Origin: Oscillospiraceae bacterium
Lineage (GTDB): Bacteria; Bacillota; Clostridia; Oscillospirales; Ruminococcaceae
DNA length: 51,988 nucleotides
Direction of reading: 5' to 3'
Assembly (NCBI GenBank): GCA_017415165.1
Contig: JAFQIY010000063.1
Location: 1 to 51,988, forward strand
Shown piece after piece: positions 16,213 through 23,822 of the stretch; within the stretch, counting starts at the first letter, position 1, and each line of letters begins with the position of its first letter. Made by a program: the position numbers and the translations under genes. The notes beneath the pieces are model-generated. The model had not been told where the DNA came from. It made no database searches and saw nothing but the letters and a program-made list of their open reading frames with translations.

Positions 16213-16955
16213 TATCTTTTTTTACGTTTATCAGGCGGCTGATACCTGTCTTTCAGCTTATGGGGGTAATTGACATTCTTGGCAATTTCAAGCATTTCCT
16301 TACGGAAGCGTGCACGCCGCTGTTCACGCTCACGAACCTTTGCCGAGCAATGAAGAATGTGTCGGACAATTCTTTCGCCGTGGGTATAGAAATCGGTAAT
16401 TTCTATGCTTGCAACGTCCTTTCCGCCGTTGGAGTCGTACCACCAGCGGTCAAAAGCAATTCCCTCGTCCGTTCTGGAATATCCAAGCCAGCTTGAATCT
16501 TCGTTAAAATAGCGGGCAGGTGTACTCAGTGAAATGTGATTTCGCACACATTCGACATTTTTAACCTCCGAAAGCTTCACAACCCACATCTTTTTGTAAT
16601 GCACCCATTTCCAGTCACGGAAAACCGTTCGGCAGTGCTGTGAAACAATCATAACCGAGTCGGCAATCTGAATGTATGTATGCTCACGGTGGGCACGGAT
16701 AAGAATATCTTCAAGGATTGAACCTATCAGGCATACTATAAAAGCATAGGCAACTGACACATAAGCAAGATATACAATCGTCCTGTACATCTGCTGCGGA
16801 AGCTCTGTCCTGAGCTTCACAACAAATAACAATACAATGATAAGCAGTGAGATAAGTATGCTCAGTGCAGGCAGGGCAGCAAGAAAAATACGTCTGTTGT
16901 ACTTTGCGGCAAGACGCTTTTCGTTTACCCTTATCATTTTATGCAATTGCCGCAC
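16212..16955 (-). CDS. Two-helix membrane protein, PH-like
   Basis: The 247-residue protein has two membrane helices (about 24-47 and 60-84) after a basic cytosolic N terminus. The remaining cytosolic part is beta-rich (YIQIADSVMIVSQHC, WVVKLSEVKNVECV, ASIEITDFY) in the manner of bacterial PH-like domains, followed by a very basic tail ending DKRKKR. Function unknown. The start is uncertain: a GTG at 16955 has no spaced ribosome site, whereas a TTG at 16946 lies 7 bases after GGGGGTG. It begins 10 bases after the upstream gene and is co-transcribed with it. Confidence 0.7.
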   Translation of the reverse strand: MRQLHKMIRVNEKRLAAKYNRRIFLAALPALSILISLLIIVLLFVVKLRTELPQQMYRTIVYLAYVSVAYAFIVCLIGSILEDILIRAHREHTYIQIADSVMIVSQHCRTVFRDWKWVHYKKMWVVKLSEVKNVECVRNHISLSTPARYFNEDSSWLGYSRTDEGIAFDRWWYDSNGGKDVASIEITDFYTHGERIVRHILHCSAKVREREQRRARFRKEMLEIAKNVNYPHKLKDRYQPPDKRKKR

Positions 16956-16964
16956 CCCCTGTTT

Positions 16965-17567
16965 TCAGGCTGTTTCGCTGTGCAGGGCAGGAATTTTCCC
17001 GTCCTGTTTTTCACGCATCTGTTTTATGTAGTCACGGTACTTTTTCAAGTCACCCTTGTAAATAAGCTCCGCGCCCTTTATGCTTCGGAAATCCTCCGGC
17101 TCAACAAGGGACGGGTGCTTCTTCATATCATTGACGATACCTGTTTTACCGAGCATAAATCCGACCCATACCGAGCAGACAAACTTGTTGTTACGCATTT
17201 TATACGGGATATGCAGAGCCATAGGCAGCAATGCCCCAAGGTCATAGGAATAATTTTCACGGTTGAGAATAAAGTGTCTTATCAGCGTGTGGTAACGCTC
17301 AATCTGTTCATCGGTAACAGGTACACGGTATACCTCGCTGGGAATAGTTTTGCAGGCACCGAAAACCTCAGTGAATATGTCCTCGTGATTAAAGTTGGCA
17401 GGGAGAGGGCGCTCCTTGTGGTCACGGCAGAAGCTGTACATATCCGTCAGCATTTCATTTGACGCGATTGAAGCGTGGGTATACTGCTTTCCGGTTGCAA
17501 GACCGATTACTTTAGAAAAAACCGTACCTGTACGGGTTATTATAAGATAAATATACTGTTTGTTCAT
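16965..17567 (-). CDS. Permuted papain-like (YiiX/NlpC-P60 superfamily) protein
   Basis: A 200-residue cytosolic protein without signal peptide. It has the order His then Cys seen in circularly permuted papain-fold enzymes: YTHASIA (His31) and NKFVCSVWVGFML (Cys131), with a hydrophobic strand at the N terminus (YIYLIITRTG). Members of this superfamily hydrolyse or transfer amide or ester bonds of peptides and lipids, but the substrate here is unknown. The ATG follows GGAG with an 8-base gap. It is the first gene of a two-gene unit with the PH-like membrane protein, which suggests a joint job near the membrane. Confidence 0.65.
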   Translation of the reverse strand: MNKQYIYLIITRTGTVFSKVIGLATGKQYTHASIASNEMLTDMYSFCRDHKERPLPANFNHEDIFTEVFGACKTIPSEVYRVPVTDEQIERYHTLIRHFILNRENYSYDLGALLPMALHIPYKMRNNKFVCSVWVGFMLGKTGIVNDMKKHPSLVEPEDFRSIKGAELIYKGDLKKYRDYIKQMREKQDGKIPALHSETA

Positions 17568-17734
17568 AATGAAAGCTCCGGTAAATTGATTTCAATAAGG
17601 TGCAGAAAACATTCCTGCCTTAATTATAATAATTATAACATTTTTCGTACTGTTTGTACAGACGGGTTTTTATTGTATTTTACACAAAAAAATACTGCGG
17701 CTTTTAATATATTTCATAAGATGAAAAATTACTA

Positions 17735-17763
17735 TTGCAAAATCTGATTTTTTTTAGTATAAT
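17735..17763 (+). promoter_or_regulatory. Promoter for the PilZ-ParA-ComFB operon
   Basis: TTGCAA (17735-17740), 17-base spacer, TATAAT (17758-17763), about 40 bases before the GTG start. A second TATAAT follows at 17775-17780. Confidence 0.75.
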
Positions 17764-17803
17764 TAAAAGTGGTTTATAATTTCATTGTGGGGAGGATTCA
17801 AGC

Positions 17804-18463
17804 GTGATAAATAAGGACAAAATCAGCAGAGTGCTGGTTTACGACGCAAATGGTAAGCTTCTGATTTCCACAAAGTCCGTATTTTTCCCAAAGGACTTTT
17901 TCAAGCTAAAGGGCAAAGACCTTGTAATGCTCAAGGGCTCCGATTTTCCGCTGATTTCTAAGGGCGAAAATGTGGAGGTTATTTTTGAATATACAAACGG
18001 TAACCGTGTAAAATATGATACAACTATTGACCTGTGCACAGAATATCAGGTGAATTTCCACGCCGGTCAGGGTGAAATGCTTGCTGAGCGCCGCAGAAGC
18101 TTTAAGGTTTCGGTGGACTTCAACGGTCTTTCTCCGTTCTATATCAGGGGCGAGGAAATGTATGCATTCGATGACCCGATTATGCTCCATTTCGTAAATA
18201 TCAATCTGGGCGGTGTCTATTTCAGCAGCGACGCTGAGTTTGAAAAGGGCGACCAGGTTATGCTGAATTTCCTTGACGGCGAAATGCAGCTGCTGGCTGA
18301 AATTCTCCGTGTGCAGAAGAACGAGGAAGGCGGCATTGACGGCTACGGCTGCAGATTTCTTGATATCAATCAGACGCAGGAAGAACGCCTTGCAAGATTT
18401 ATTTTCGAATGTCAGCTGCTGGAAAGAGAACGCAGAAAAGCCAAGGAAAGTATTTTTAATTAA
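17804..18463 (+). CDS. PilZ-domain protein
   Basis: A 219-residue cytosolic protein with an N-terminal YcgR-like beta domain (about 5-90) and a PilZ domain (about 92-205), the classic c-di-GMP receptor. Visible marks are AERRRSFKV (94-102), VNINLGGVYF (131-140) and DGYGCRFLDI. The two ligand motifs are imperfect: RxxxR ends in Lys (R97xxxK101) and the second reads N132xN134xxG137 instead of [D/N]xSxxG, so binding may be weak or altered. The start is GTG, 8 bases after GGGGAGG. It is first in an operon with a ParA ATPase (19 bases on) and a ComFB-like protein. Confidence 0.85.
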   Translation: MINKDKISRVLVYDANGKLLISTKSVFFPKDFFKLKGKDLVMLKGSDFPLISKGENVEVIFEYTNGNRVKYDTTIDLCTEYQVNFHAGQGEMLAERRRSFKVSVDFNGLSPFYIRGEEMYAFDDPIMLHFVNINLGGVYFSSDAEFEKGDQVMLNFLDGEMQLLAEILRVQKNEEGGIDGYGCRFLDINQTQEERLARFIFECQLLERERRKAKESIFN

Positions 18464-18482
18464 GTGAGGAAACTGAAAGCAT

Positions 18483-19268
18483 ATGGCGACTGTAATTGTT
18501 GTTACAAACCAAAAAGGCGGCGTCGGTAAAACTACTACCTGTGCGGCGCTGACGGGCATTTTCAGAAGCAGAGGCAAAAGAGTGCTCGCAATTGATATGG
18601 ACCCTCAGGGCAACCTTTCATTTTCTCTGGGTGCAGAGGACGAGGGCTATACAATTCACGATGTTATGACAGGCAGATGCGATATACGCGAGGCAATCAA
18701 AACCACTCACATATGTGATGTTATCACATCAAATATTCTTCTTTCGGGAAGTGAACTGGAGCTTACTTCGGAAAAAAGAGAGTTCATTCTGAAGGGTATC
18801 CTTGAAATTGTCAAGTACAGCTATGACTACATCATAATTGATACACCGCCTGCGCTTTCAATTCTTACGATTAACGCTTATACAGCGGCAGATGACCTGA
18901 TTATTCCTATGACGCCTGAAATTCTTTCGCTGCAGGGTATTGCTCAGCTGAGAGAAACAATTCTGGCTGTTAAGAAGTATTACAACAAAAAGCTGAATAT
19001 CAGGGGTATCCTCCTGACAAGATATGTACAGAAGCAGACTCTTGCCCGTGAGGTGGAGGAAATGGTGGAAATCGTGGCAAAACAGCTTCACACTCAGGTG
19101 CTTGATGTGAAAATCGCTGTTTCGGTAGCGGTTGCAGAAGCCCCTGCACATCAGGAGGTTATCACAACCTATTCACCTAACTGCCGTGCCGCAAGGGATT
19201 ATGTGAAGCTTGCTGAATTGCTTTACCCTGAAATTGCGGTTGCGAAAACAAGAAAGATTTTTAGATAA
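18483..19268 (+). CDS. ParA/Soj-family ATPase
   Basis: Deviant Walker ATPase of 261 residues that usually positions DNA or protein cargo by ATP-dependent dimerisation. The Walker A loop is KGGVGKTTT (11-19), the Walker A' segment VLAIDMDPQGNLS, and the Walker B region YDYIIIDTPPALS. DNA-binding basic residues typical of Soj are spread in the C-terminal half (LLTRYVQKQTLAREVEEMVE). There is no ParB gene beside it, unlike the chromosomal soj-spo0J pair. Instead it lies between PilZ-like and ComFB-like genes, so cargo positioning in response to cyclic dinucleotides is a possible role. The ATG follows GAGGAAACTGAAAGCAT. Confidence 0.93.
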   Translation: MATVIVVTNQKGGVGKTTTCAALTGIFRSRGKRVLAIDMDPQGNLSFSLGAEDEGYTIHDVMTGRCDIREAIKTTHICDVITSNILLSGSELELTSEKREFILKGILEIVKYSYDYIIIDTPPALSILTINAYTAADDLIIPMTPEILSLQGIAQLRETILAVKKYYNKKLNIRGILLTRYVQKQTLAREVEEMVEIVAKQLHTQVLDVKIAVSVAVAEAPAHQEVITTYSPNCRAARDYVKLAELLYPEIAVAKTRKIFR

Positions 19269-19283
19269 GAAAGGGTCCGAAAT

Positions 19284-19694
19284 ATGGCGTTGAAAACAGC
19301 AAAAACCAATAAGACTGACGCTGTTATGCGCTTGCTGACAGGTAAAAAGGTTGCATCAAATCCTATTCTGGACAGCAGCTTCAAGGAGGAAAAGATAACT
19401 CAGAAAAAAGCTGCACCTATGAGGGCAAACGGTGCTGAAATTGATATCACAGGCGAGCTTGTTACGGAGCTTATGCCGCAGGTGCTTTCAAGATTCAATT
19501 GCTGTACCTGTCCGCTTTGTTACGCTGATGCTGTTGCTGAGGCGGCAGACAGAGTGCCTACTCTCAAGGTGAGAATCAACGGCAAGGAAGACCTGAAACG
19601 TGCGGATAAAATGAAGAAGCAAAACCGCAAGGAAGTTATTATGATGCTGGTAAGTCTGGCGGTTGAAAGAAGAAGGCTTCCGAAGCATAATTGA
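19284..19694 (+). CDS. ComFB-domain protein
   Basis: A 136-residue protein. Residues 55-130 match the ComFB (late competence) domain: ITGELVTELMPQVLSRF followed by the cysteine knuckle CCTCPLCYADAVAEAADRVP (Cys73, 74, 76, 79), probably zinc-binding, then a Lys/Arg-rich helix. The first 50 residues are basic and probably disordered. ComFB-type proteins in other bacteria have been reported as cyclic dinucleotide receptors; that is established for relatives, not for this one. It starts 15 bases after parA and the operon ends in a terminator. Confidence 0.8.
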   Translation: MALKTAKTNKTDAVMRLLTGKKVASNPILDSSFKEEKITQKKAAPMRANGAEIDITGELVTELMPQVLSRFNCCTCPLCYADAVAEAADRVPTLKVRINGKEDLKRADKMKKQNRKEVIMMLVSLAVERRRLPKHN

Positions 19695-19700
19695 CAGTCA

Positions 19701-19737
19701 GCGTTCTGTACGATGTGCAGAACGCATTATTTTTTTG
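19701..19737 (+). terminator. Terminator of the PilZ-ParA-ComFB operon
   Basis: GCGTTCTG (19701-19708) pairs with CAGAACGC (19718-19725), followed by ATTATTTTTTT. Confidence 0.92.
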
Positions 19738-19746
19738 TCAAATCCC

Positions 19747-19775
19747 TTGCAATTGTGTAAAAAATGGTATATAAT
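19747..19775 (+). promoter_or_regulatory. Promoter for paaK
   Basis: TTGCAA (19747-19752), 17-base spacer, TATAAT (19770-19775). Confidence 0.75.
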
Positions 19776-19842
19776 ATAAATGTATATGTCAATTTAGCAA
19801 TTTAAAGCTTGTCAGCCTTAAAATTATATTGGAGGAATAAAA

Positions 19843-21144
19843 ATGTTTTTTCAGAAGGACATAGAAACAATGCCAAGACAGAAAATTGAGGAACTCCAGC
19901 TGGAGCGTCTGAAATGGCTTGTAAAATATTGTATGGACAACATCCCATTCTACAACAAGCGCCTTACAGAAGCAGGCGTTACTGCTGATAAAATCAAGTG
20001 CCTTGAGGATATTCAGTATATCCCTTACACAACCAAGGCGGATATCCGTGACACATATCCGTTCGGTCTGTTCGGTCAGCCTATGAAGAATATCGTTCGT
20101 ATTCACGCTTCTTCAGGTACAACAGGTAAGCCGACTGTTGTAGGTTACACAAAAAATGATATTGAAAACTGGTCTGACTGTATGGCACGTCTTGTTACAG
20201 CAGCAGGTGCAACAAGCGATGATATCGTACATATCGCTTTCGGCTACGGTCTGTTTACAGGTGCACTTGGTCTGCACTACGGTCTTGAAAAAATCGGTGC
20301 AACCGTTGTTCCTACTTCAAGCGGCAACACCGAAAAGAACCTTATGCTTATGAAGGATTTCCAGACAACTGCTCTCGTTGCAACTCCTTCCTACGCTCAG
20401 TATATCGGTGAGCTTGCAAAGGAAATGGGCATCCTCGGCGACCTCAACCTCAGACTCGGTCTGTTCGGTTCAGAGGGCTGCACTGAGGAAATGCGTTCAC
20501 AGATTGAAAAGACACTGGGTCTTTTTGCTACCGACAACTACGGTATGAGTGAGCTTATGGGTCCTGGTGTATCGGGCGAATGTGAAGAACGTGACGGTAT
20601 GCACATCAACGAGGACCACTTCCTTGCTGAAATCATCAACTCCGAAACAGGCGAGGTACTTCCTAAGGGTTCAACAGGTGAGCTTGTTATCACAACTCTC
20701 ACCAAGGAAGGTATCCCGATGCTTCGTTACAGAACAAAGGATATCACCAAAATCAATTACGAGACTTGTAAGTGCGGAAGAACCTTTGCGCGTATGGATA
20801 AAATCAAGGGCAGAAGCGATGATATGCTCAAAATCCGCGGTGTAAACGTGTTCCCGTCACAGATTGAGTCCGTGCTTATGGGCTTTGAGGAGGTTGCTCC
20901 TCACTATCAGCTTGTTATCACAAGACAGAACTTCTCCGACCGTCTTGAAGTCAAGGTTGAGCTTTCCAACAACGCTCTGCTTGAGAAGTTCGGCGACCTT
21001 GAAAATCTCCGCAATAACATTCACCACAACCTCAAAACCGTTCTCGGTATTGATACCAAGGTTTCTCTTGTTGAGTACAAGTCCCTTGAACGTTTCCAGG
21101 GCAAGGCAAAAAGAATTGTTGACCTCAGAAACGAAAATAAATAA
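19843..21144 (+). CDS. paaK: Phenylacetate-CoA ligase family enzyme
   Basis: AMP-forming acyl-CoA ligase (433 residues) that activates phenylacetate or a related aryl acid via an acyl-adenylate. The P-loop ASSGTTGKPTVVGYT (near 89-103), the GLFGSEGCTEEMR stretch, the LRYRTKDIT hinge and the C-terminal VNVFPSQIESVLM segment are all family marks. The cysteine-containing CKCGRTFARMDKIKGRSDDMLKIRG part is typical. In anaerobic Firmicutes such enzymes usually work with indolepyruvate ferredoxin oxidoreductase, reversing it to make or use aryl acids; no such gene is in this window. The ATG follows GGAGGAATAAAA. Monocistronic with its own promoter and terminator. Confidence 0.93.
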   Translation: MFFQKDIETMPRQKIEELQLERLKWLVKYCMDNIPFYNKRLTEAGVTADKIKCLEDIQYIPYTTKADIRDTYPFGLFGQPMKNIVRIHASSGTTGKPTVVGYTKNDIENWSDCMARLVTAAGATSDDIVHIAFGYGLFTGALGLHYGLEKIGATVVPTSSGNTEKNLMLMKDFQTTALVATPSYAQYIGELAKEMGILGDLNLRLGLFGSEGCTEEMRSQIEKTLGLFATDNYGMSELMGPGVSGECEERDGMHINEDHFLAEIINSETGEVLPKGSTGELVITTLTKEGIPMLRYRTKDITKINYETCKCGRTFARMDKIKGRSDDMLKIRGVNVFPSQIESVLMGFEEVAPHYQLVITRQNFSDRLEVKVELSNNALLEKFGDLENLRNNIHHNLKTVLGIDTKVSLVEYKSLERFQGKAKRIVDLRNENK

Positions 21145-21148
21145 AATC

Positions 21149-21175
21149 AAGCCGCTTCCTGTTCGGAAGCGGCTT
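21149..21175 (+). terminator. Terminator of paaK
   Basis: AAGCCGCTTCC (21149-21159) pairs with GGAAGCGGCTT (21165-21175), ending in TTTTG. Confidence 0.9.
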
Positions 21176-21212
21176 TTGAAATTATTTCAAAATATATGTT
21201 ACAGACACCAAA

Positions 21213-21242
21213 AACGGTATCCGAAAGATTTCGGATACCGTT
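21213..21242 (-). terminator. Terminator of glgP
   Basis: AACGGTATCCGAAA pairs perfectly with TTTCGGATACCGTT. On the minus strand it directly follows the glgP stop and runs into TTTTTGGTG. Confidence 0.9.
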
Positions 21243-21249
21243 TATTTTA

Positions 21250-23646
21250 TTACTTGAGCTTCCAGATGTCGCGTGCGTAGTCCTCAACAGAACGGTCAGC
21301 AGAGAAGATACCTGCGCCTGCAATGTTGTGGAGGGACATTCTGTTCCACTTTGTTGTATCCTTGTAGCACTCGGATACATACTGCTGTGCACACTGATAT
21401 GCGTCGAAGTCAGCAAGAACCATATATGGGTCCTTGAACTTGAGGGAGTTTGCAACTTCTTCGAATGTACAGCCGTTGATGCCGTGATACATTCTGTTGA
21501 TTGCCTTGTTGATAACGTCGTTGTTGTTGCAGTAGTCCTCAGGACGGTAGCCCTGTGCCTGCTTAGCGAGAACTTCATCAGCATTCATACCGAAGATGAA
21601 GATGTTGTCGATACCAACCTGCTCCTTGATTTCAACGTTAGCGCCGTCGAGTGTACCAAGAGTAAGAGCACCGTTGAGCATAAACTTCATATTACCTGTA
21701 CCGGAAGCTTCCTTACCTGCGAGGGAAATCTGCTCGGAAACCTCGGAAGCAGGCATAATAAGCTCGGAAAGGCTTACGCAGTAGTTTTCAACGAAGTAAA
21801 CCTGAAGCTTTTCGCTGATCTTAGGATTCTTTCTGATTTCCTCACCGAGAGCCCAGATCATCTTGATAATCTGCTTAGCAAGGTAGTAACCAGGAGCAGC
21901 CTTTGCAGCGAAGATATATGTCTTTGGTACGAAATCTGCATCAGGATTTTCAAGGAGATAGTTGTACTCAGCAATGATATTAAGAGCGTTGAGGTGCTGT
22001 CTCTTGTATTCGTGGAGACGCTTAACCTGAACGTCGAAGATAGAATCCGTGTTGAGTGTTGTGCCGAAGTTTGTCTTGATATACTTGGCAAAGCGTTCCT
22101 TGTTAGCCTTCTTGATTTCAGCAAGCTGCTTGATAACAGCTTCATCGTTCTCAAACTTGTTGAGGTTGATAAGCTCGCCAGCATTCTTCTTGAAGCCGTC
22201 GCCGATTGTATCCTCAAGAAGCTTTGTAAGACCAGGGTTAGCCTGGAGAAGCCATCTTCTGTAAGCGATACCGTTTGTAACGTTCTTGAACTTGTATGGT
22301 GTATCAGCGTATTCGTTGGCAAATACATCCTTCTTGATGATATCGGAGTGGAGCTTGGAAACGCCGTTTACGCTGTGGGAAGCGCATACGCAGAGCAGAG
22401 CCATATGAATCTGGTTATTCTGGATAATGGACATTCTTGTAACCTTAGCGCTGTCGCCGAGACGTTCCATAAGGTCTGCACAGTAACGGTTGTTGATTTC
22501 AACGATGATAGAGAAAATTCTCGGAACAATCTGCTTAACGAGGTTAACGTCCCACTTCTCAAGTGCTTCAGCAAGAACAGTGTGGTTTGTGTAAGCAAAT
22601 GTGTTTGTAACGATGTGCCAAGCCTTTGTCCAGCTGTATCCGCAGTCATCGAGGAGGATACGCATAAGCTCAGGAATAGCAAGTGTCGGGTGAGTATCGT
22701 TGATGTGGATAGCAACCTTTTCGTGGAGGTTGTCAAGTGTGCCGTAAACCTTCATATGACGGTCAACAATGTCGCCTACGGAAGCTGCACACATAAAATA
22801 CTGCTGACGCAGACGCAAGCTCTTGCCTTCGAGGTGGTTATCGTTAGGATAGAGAACCTTGGAAATAGCCTGAGCAACAGTATTCTGGCTGAGAGCCTTA
22901 GCGTAGTCACCCTGATTGAACATAGCCATATCGAAGGAAGGCGCTTTAGCCTGCCAGAGACGGAGCACGGAAACGGAGTCGTTGCCGTAGCCGGGAACGT
23001 ACATATCGTAAGGTACAGCCTGAACTGTATTGTAGTTTGTATAGGAAATGTGGTGGTACTTGTCATCCCAGTATTCTGTCAGCTCGCCTTCGAAGTGAAC
23101 ATCGATAGTCTTATCAGTCTTAGGAACAAGCCAGCTTTCGCCGCCGGGGAGCCAGTTATCAGGGAGCTCTGTCTGCCAGCCTTCTTCAATCTTCTGCTTG
23201 AAGATACCGTATTCATAACAGATAGAGTAACCCATTGCAGGATAACCGTCTGTAGCAAGGCCATCGAGGTAACAAGCAGCAAGACGACCGAGACCGCCGT
23301 TGCCGAGACCTGCGTCAGGCTCATACTCGTAAATTCTGTCGATATTTACGCCGAGTTCGGAAAGTGTTTCCTCAGCGATATCATTAATCTGAAGGTTAAA
23401 AAGGCTTGTCTTGAGGGAACGTCCCATAAGGAATTCCATAGAGAGGTAGTAAACTTCCTTCTTGCCCGCGGACTGTGTCTTTGCGCGAGCCTTGCGGCGT
23501 CTTTCACGGAGTATTTCAACAACTACTGCGGAAAGTGCCTTGTAGTACTGATTGTCGGAAGCTTCGTTAGGAGTAACATTGAACTCCACCTGAAGCTCAT
23601 TGATAAGCTTTTCCTTGAAAGCTTCCTTGCTGATAACAGGCATCAT
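21250..23646 (-). CDS. glgP: Glycogen/maltodextrin phosphorylase
   Basis: Cleaves alpha-1,4-glucan ends with phosphate to glucose 1-phosphate. The enzyme of about 798 residues carries the pyridoxal-phosphate lysine in EASGTGNMKFMLNGALTLGT, plus EPDAGLGNGGLGRLAACYLDGLAT, YYLSMEFLMGRSL and FDVQVKRLHEYKRQ, all standard for GT35 phosphorylases. The length is normal. The start is uncertain: GGAG at 23659-23662 is followed by in-frame ATG codons at 23655 and 23646, and by an overlapping TTG at 23664; I chose 23646 for its spacing. Codon use is strongly biased, indicating high expression. It stands alone, without glgA, glgB or glgC beside it. Confidence 0.95.
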   Translation of the reverse strand: MMPVISKEAFKEKLINELQVEFNVTPNEASDNQYYKALSAVVVEILRERRRKARAKTQSAGKKEVYYLSMEFLMGRSLKTSLFNLQINDIAEETLSELGVNIDRIYEYEPDAGLGNGGLGRLAACYLDGLATDGYPAMGYSICYEYGIFKQKIEEGWQTELPDNWLPGGESWLVPKTDKTIDVHFEGELTEYWDDKYHHISYTNYNTVQAVPYDMYVPGYGNDSVSVLRLWQAKAPSFDMAMFNQGDYAKALSQNTVAQAISKVLYPNDNHLEGKSLRLRQQYFMCAASVGDIVDRHMKVYGTLDNLHEKVAIHINDTHPTLAIPELMRILLDDCGYSWTKAWHIVTNTFAYTNHTVLAEALEKWDVNLVKQIVPRIFSIIVEINNRYCADLMERLGDSAKVTRMSIIQNNQIHMALLCVCASHSVNGVSKLHSDIIKKDVFANEYADTPYKFKNVTNGIAYRRWLLQANPGLTKLLEDTIGDGFKKNAGELINLNKFENDEAVIKQLAEIKKANKERFAKYIKTNFGTTLNTDSIFDVQVKRLHEYKRQHLNALNIIAEYNYLLENPDADFVPKTYIFAAKAAPGYYLAKQIIKMIWALGEEIRKNPKISEKLQVYFVENYCVSLSELIMPASEVSEQISLAGKEASGTGNMKFMLNGALTLGTLDGANVEIKEQVGIDNIFIFGMNADEVLAKQAQGYRPEDYCNNNDVINKAINRMYHGINGCTFEEVANSLKFKDPYMVLADFDAYQCAQQYVSECYKDTTKWNRMSLHNIAGAGIFSADRSVEDYARDIWKLK

Positions 23647-23822
23647 AATCTTCATCTTCTCCAATCTTATGTTTTGGTTACATCATACATATAGAAATAA
23701 TTATACCTTATTTTGCACCTTAAAACAACTGTAATATTAGACAAATTTAATCGTTTTCGGGCAAATTCGCTATAGGTTTGTTACAAAAATAACGATATAT
23801 TTTTATGCAAAAAGCTGATTAA

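Noticed and set aside
21196-23694. 832-codon plus-strand open frame opposite glgP
   Set aside because: It is an antisense shadow created by the strong codon bias of glgP; it has no ribosome site and a Val/Leu/Cys/Ser-rich composition unlike a real protein.
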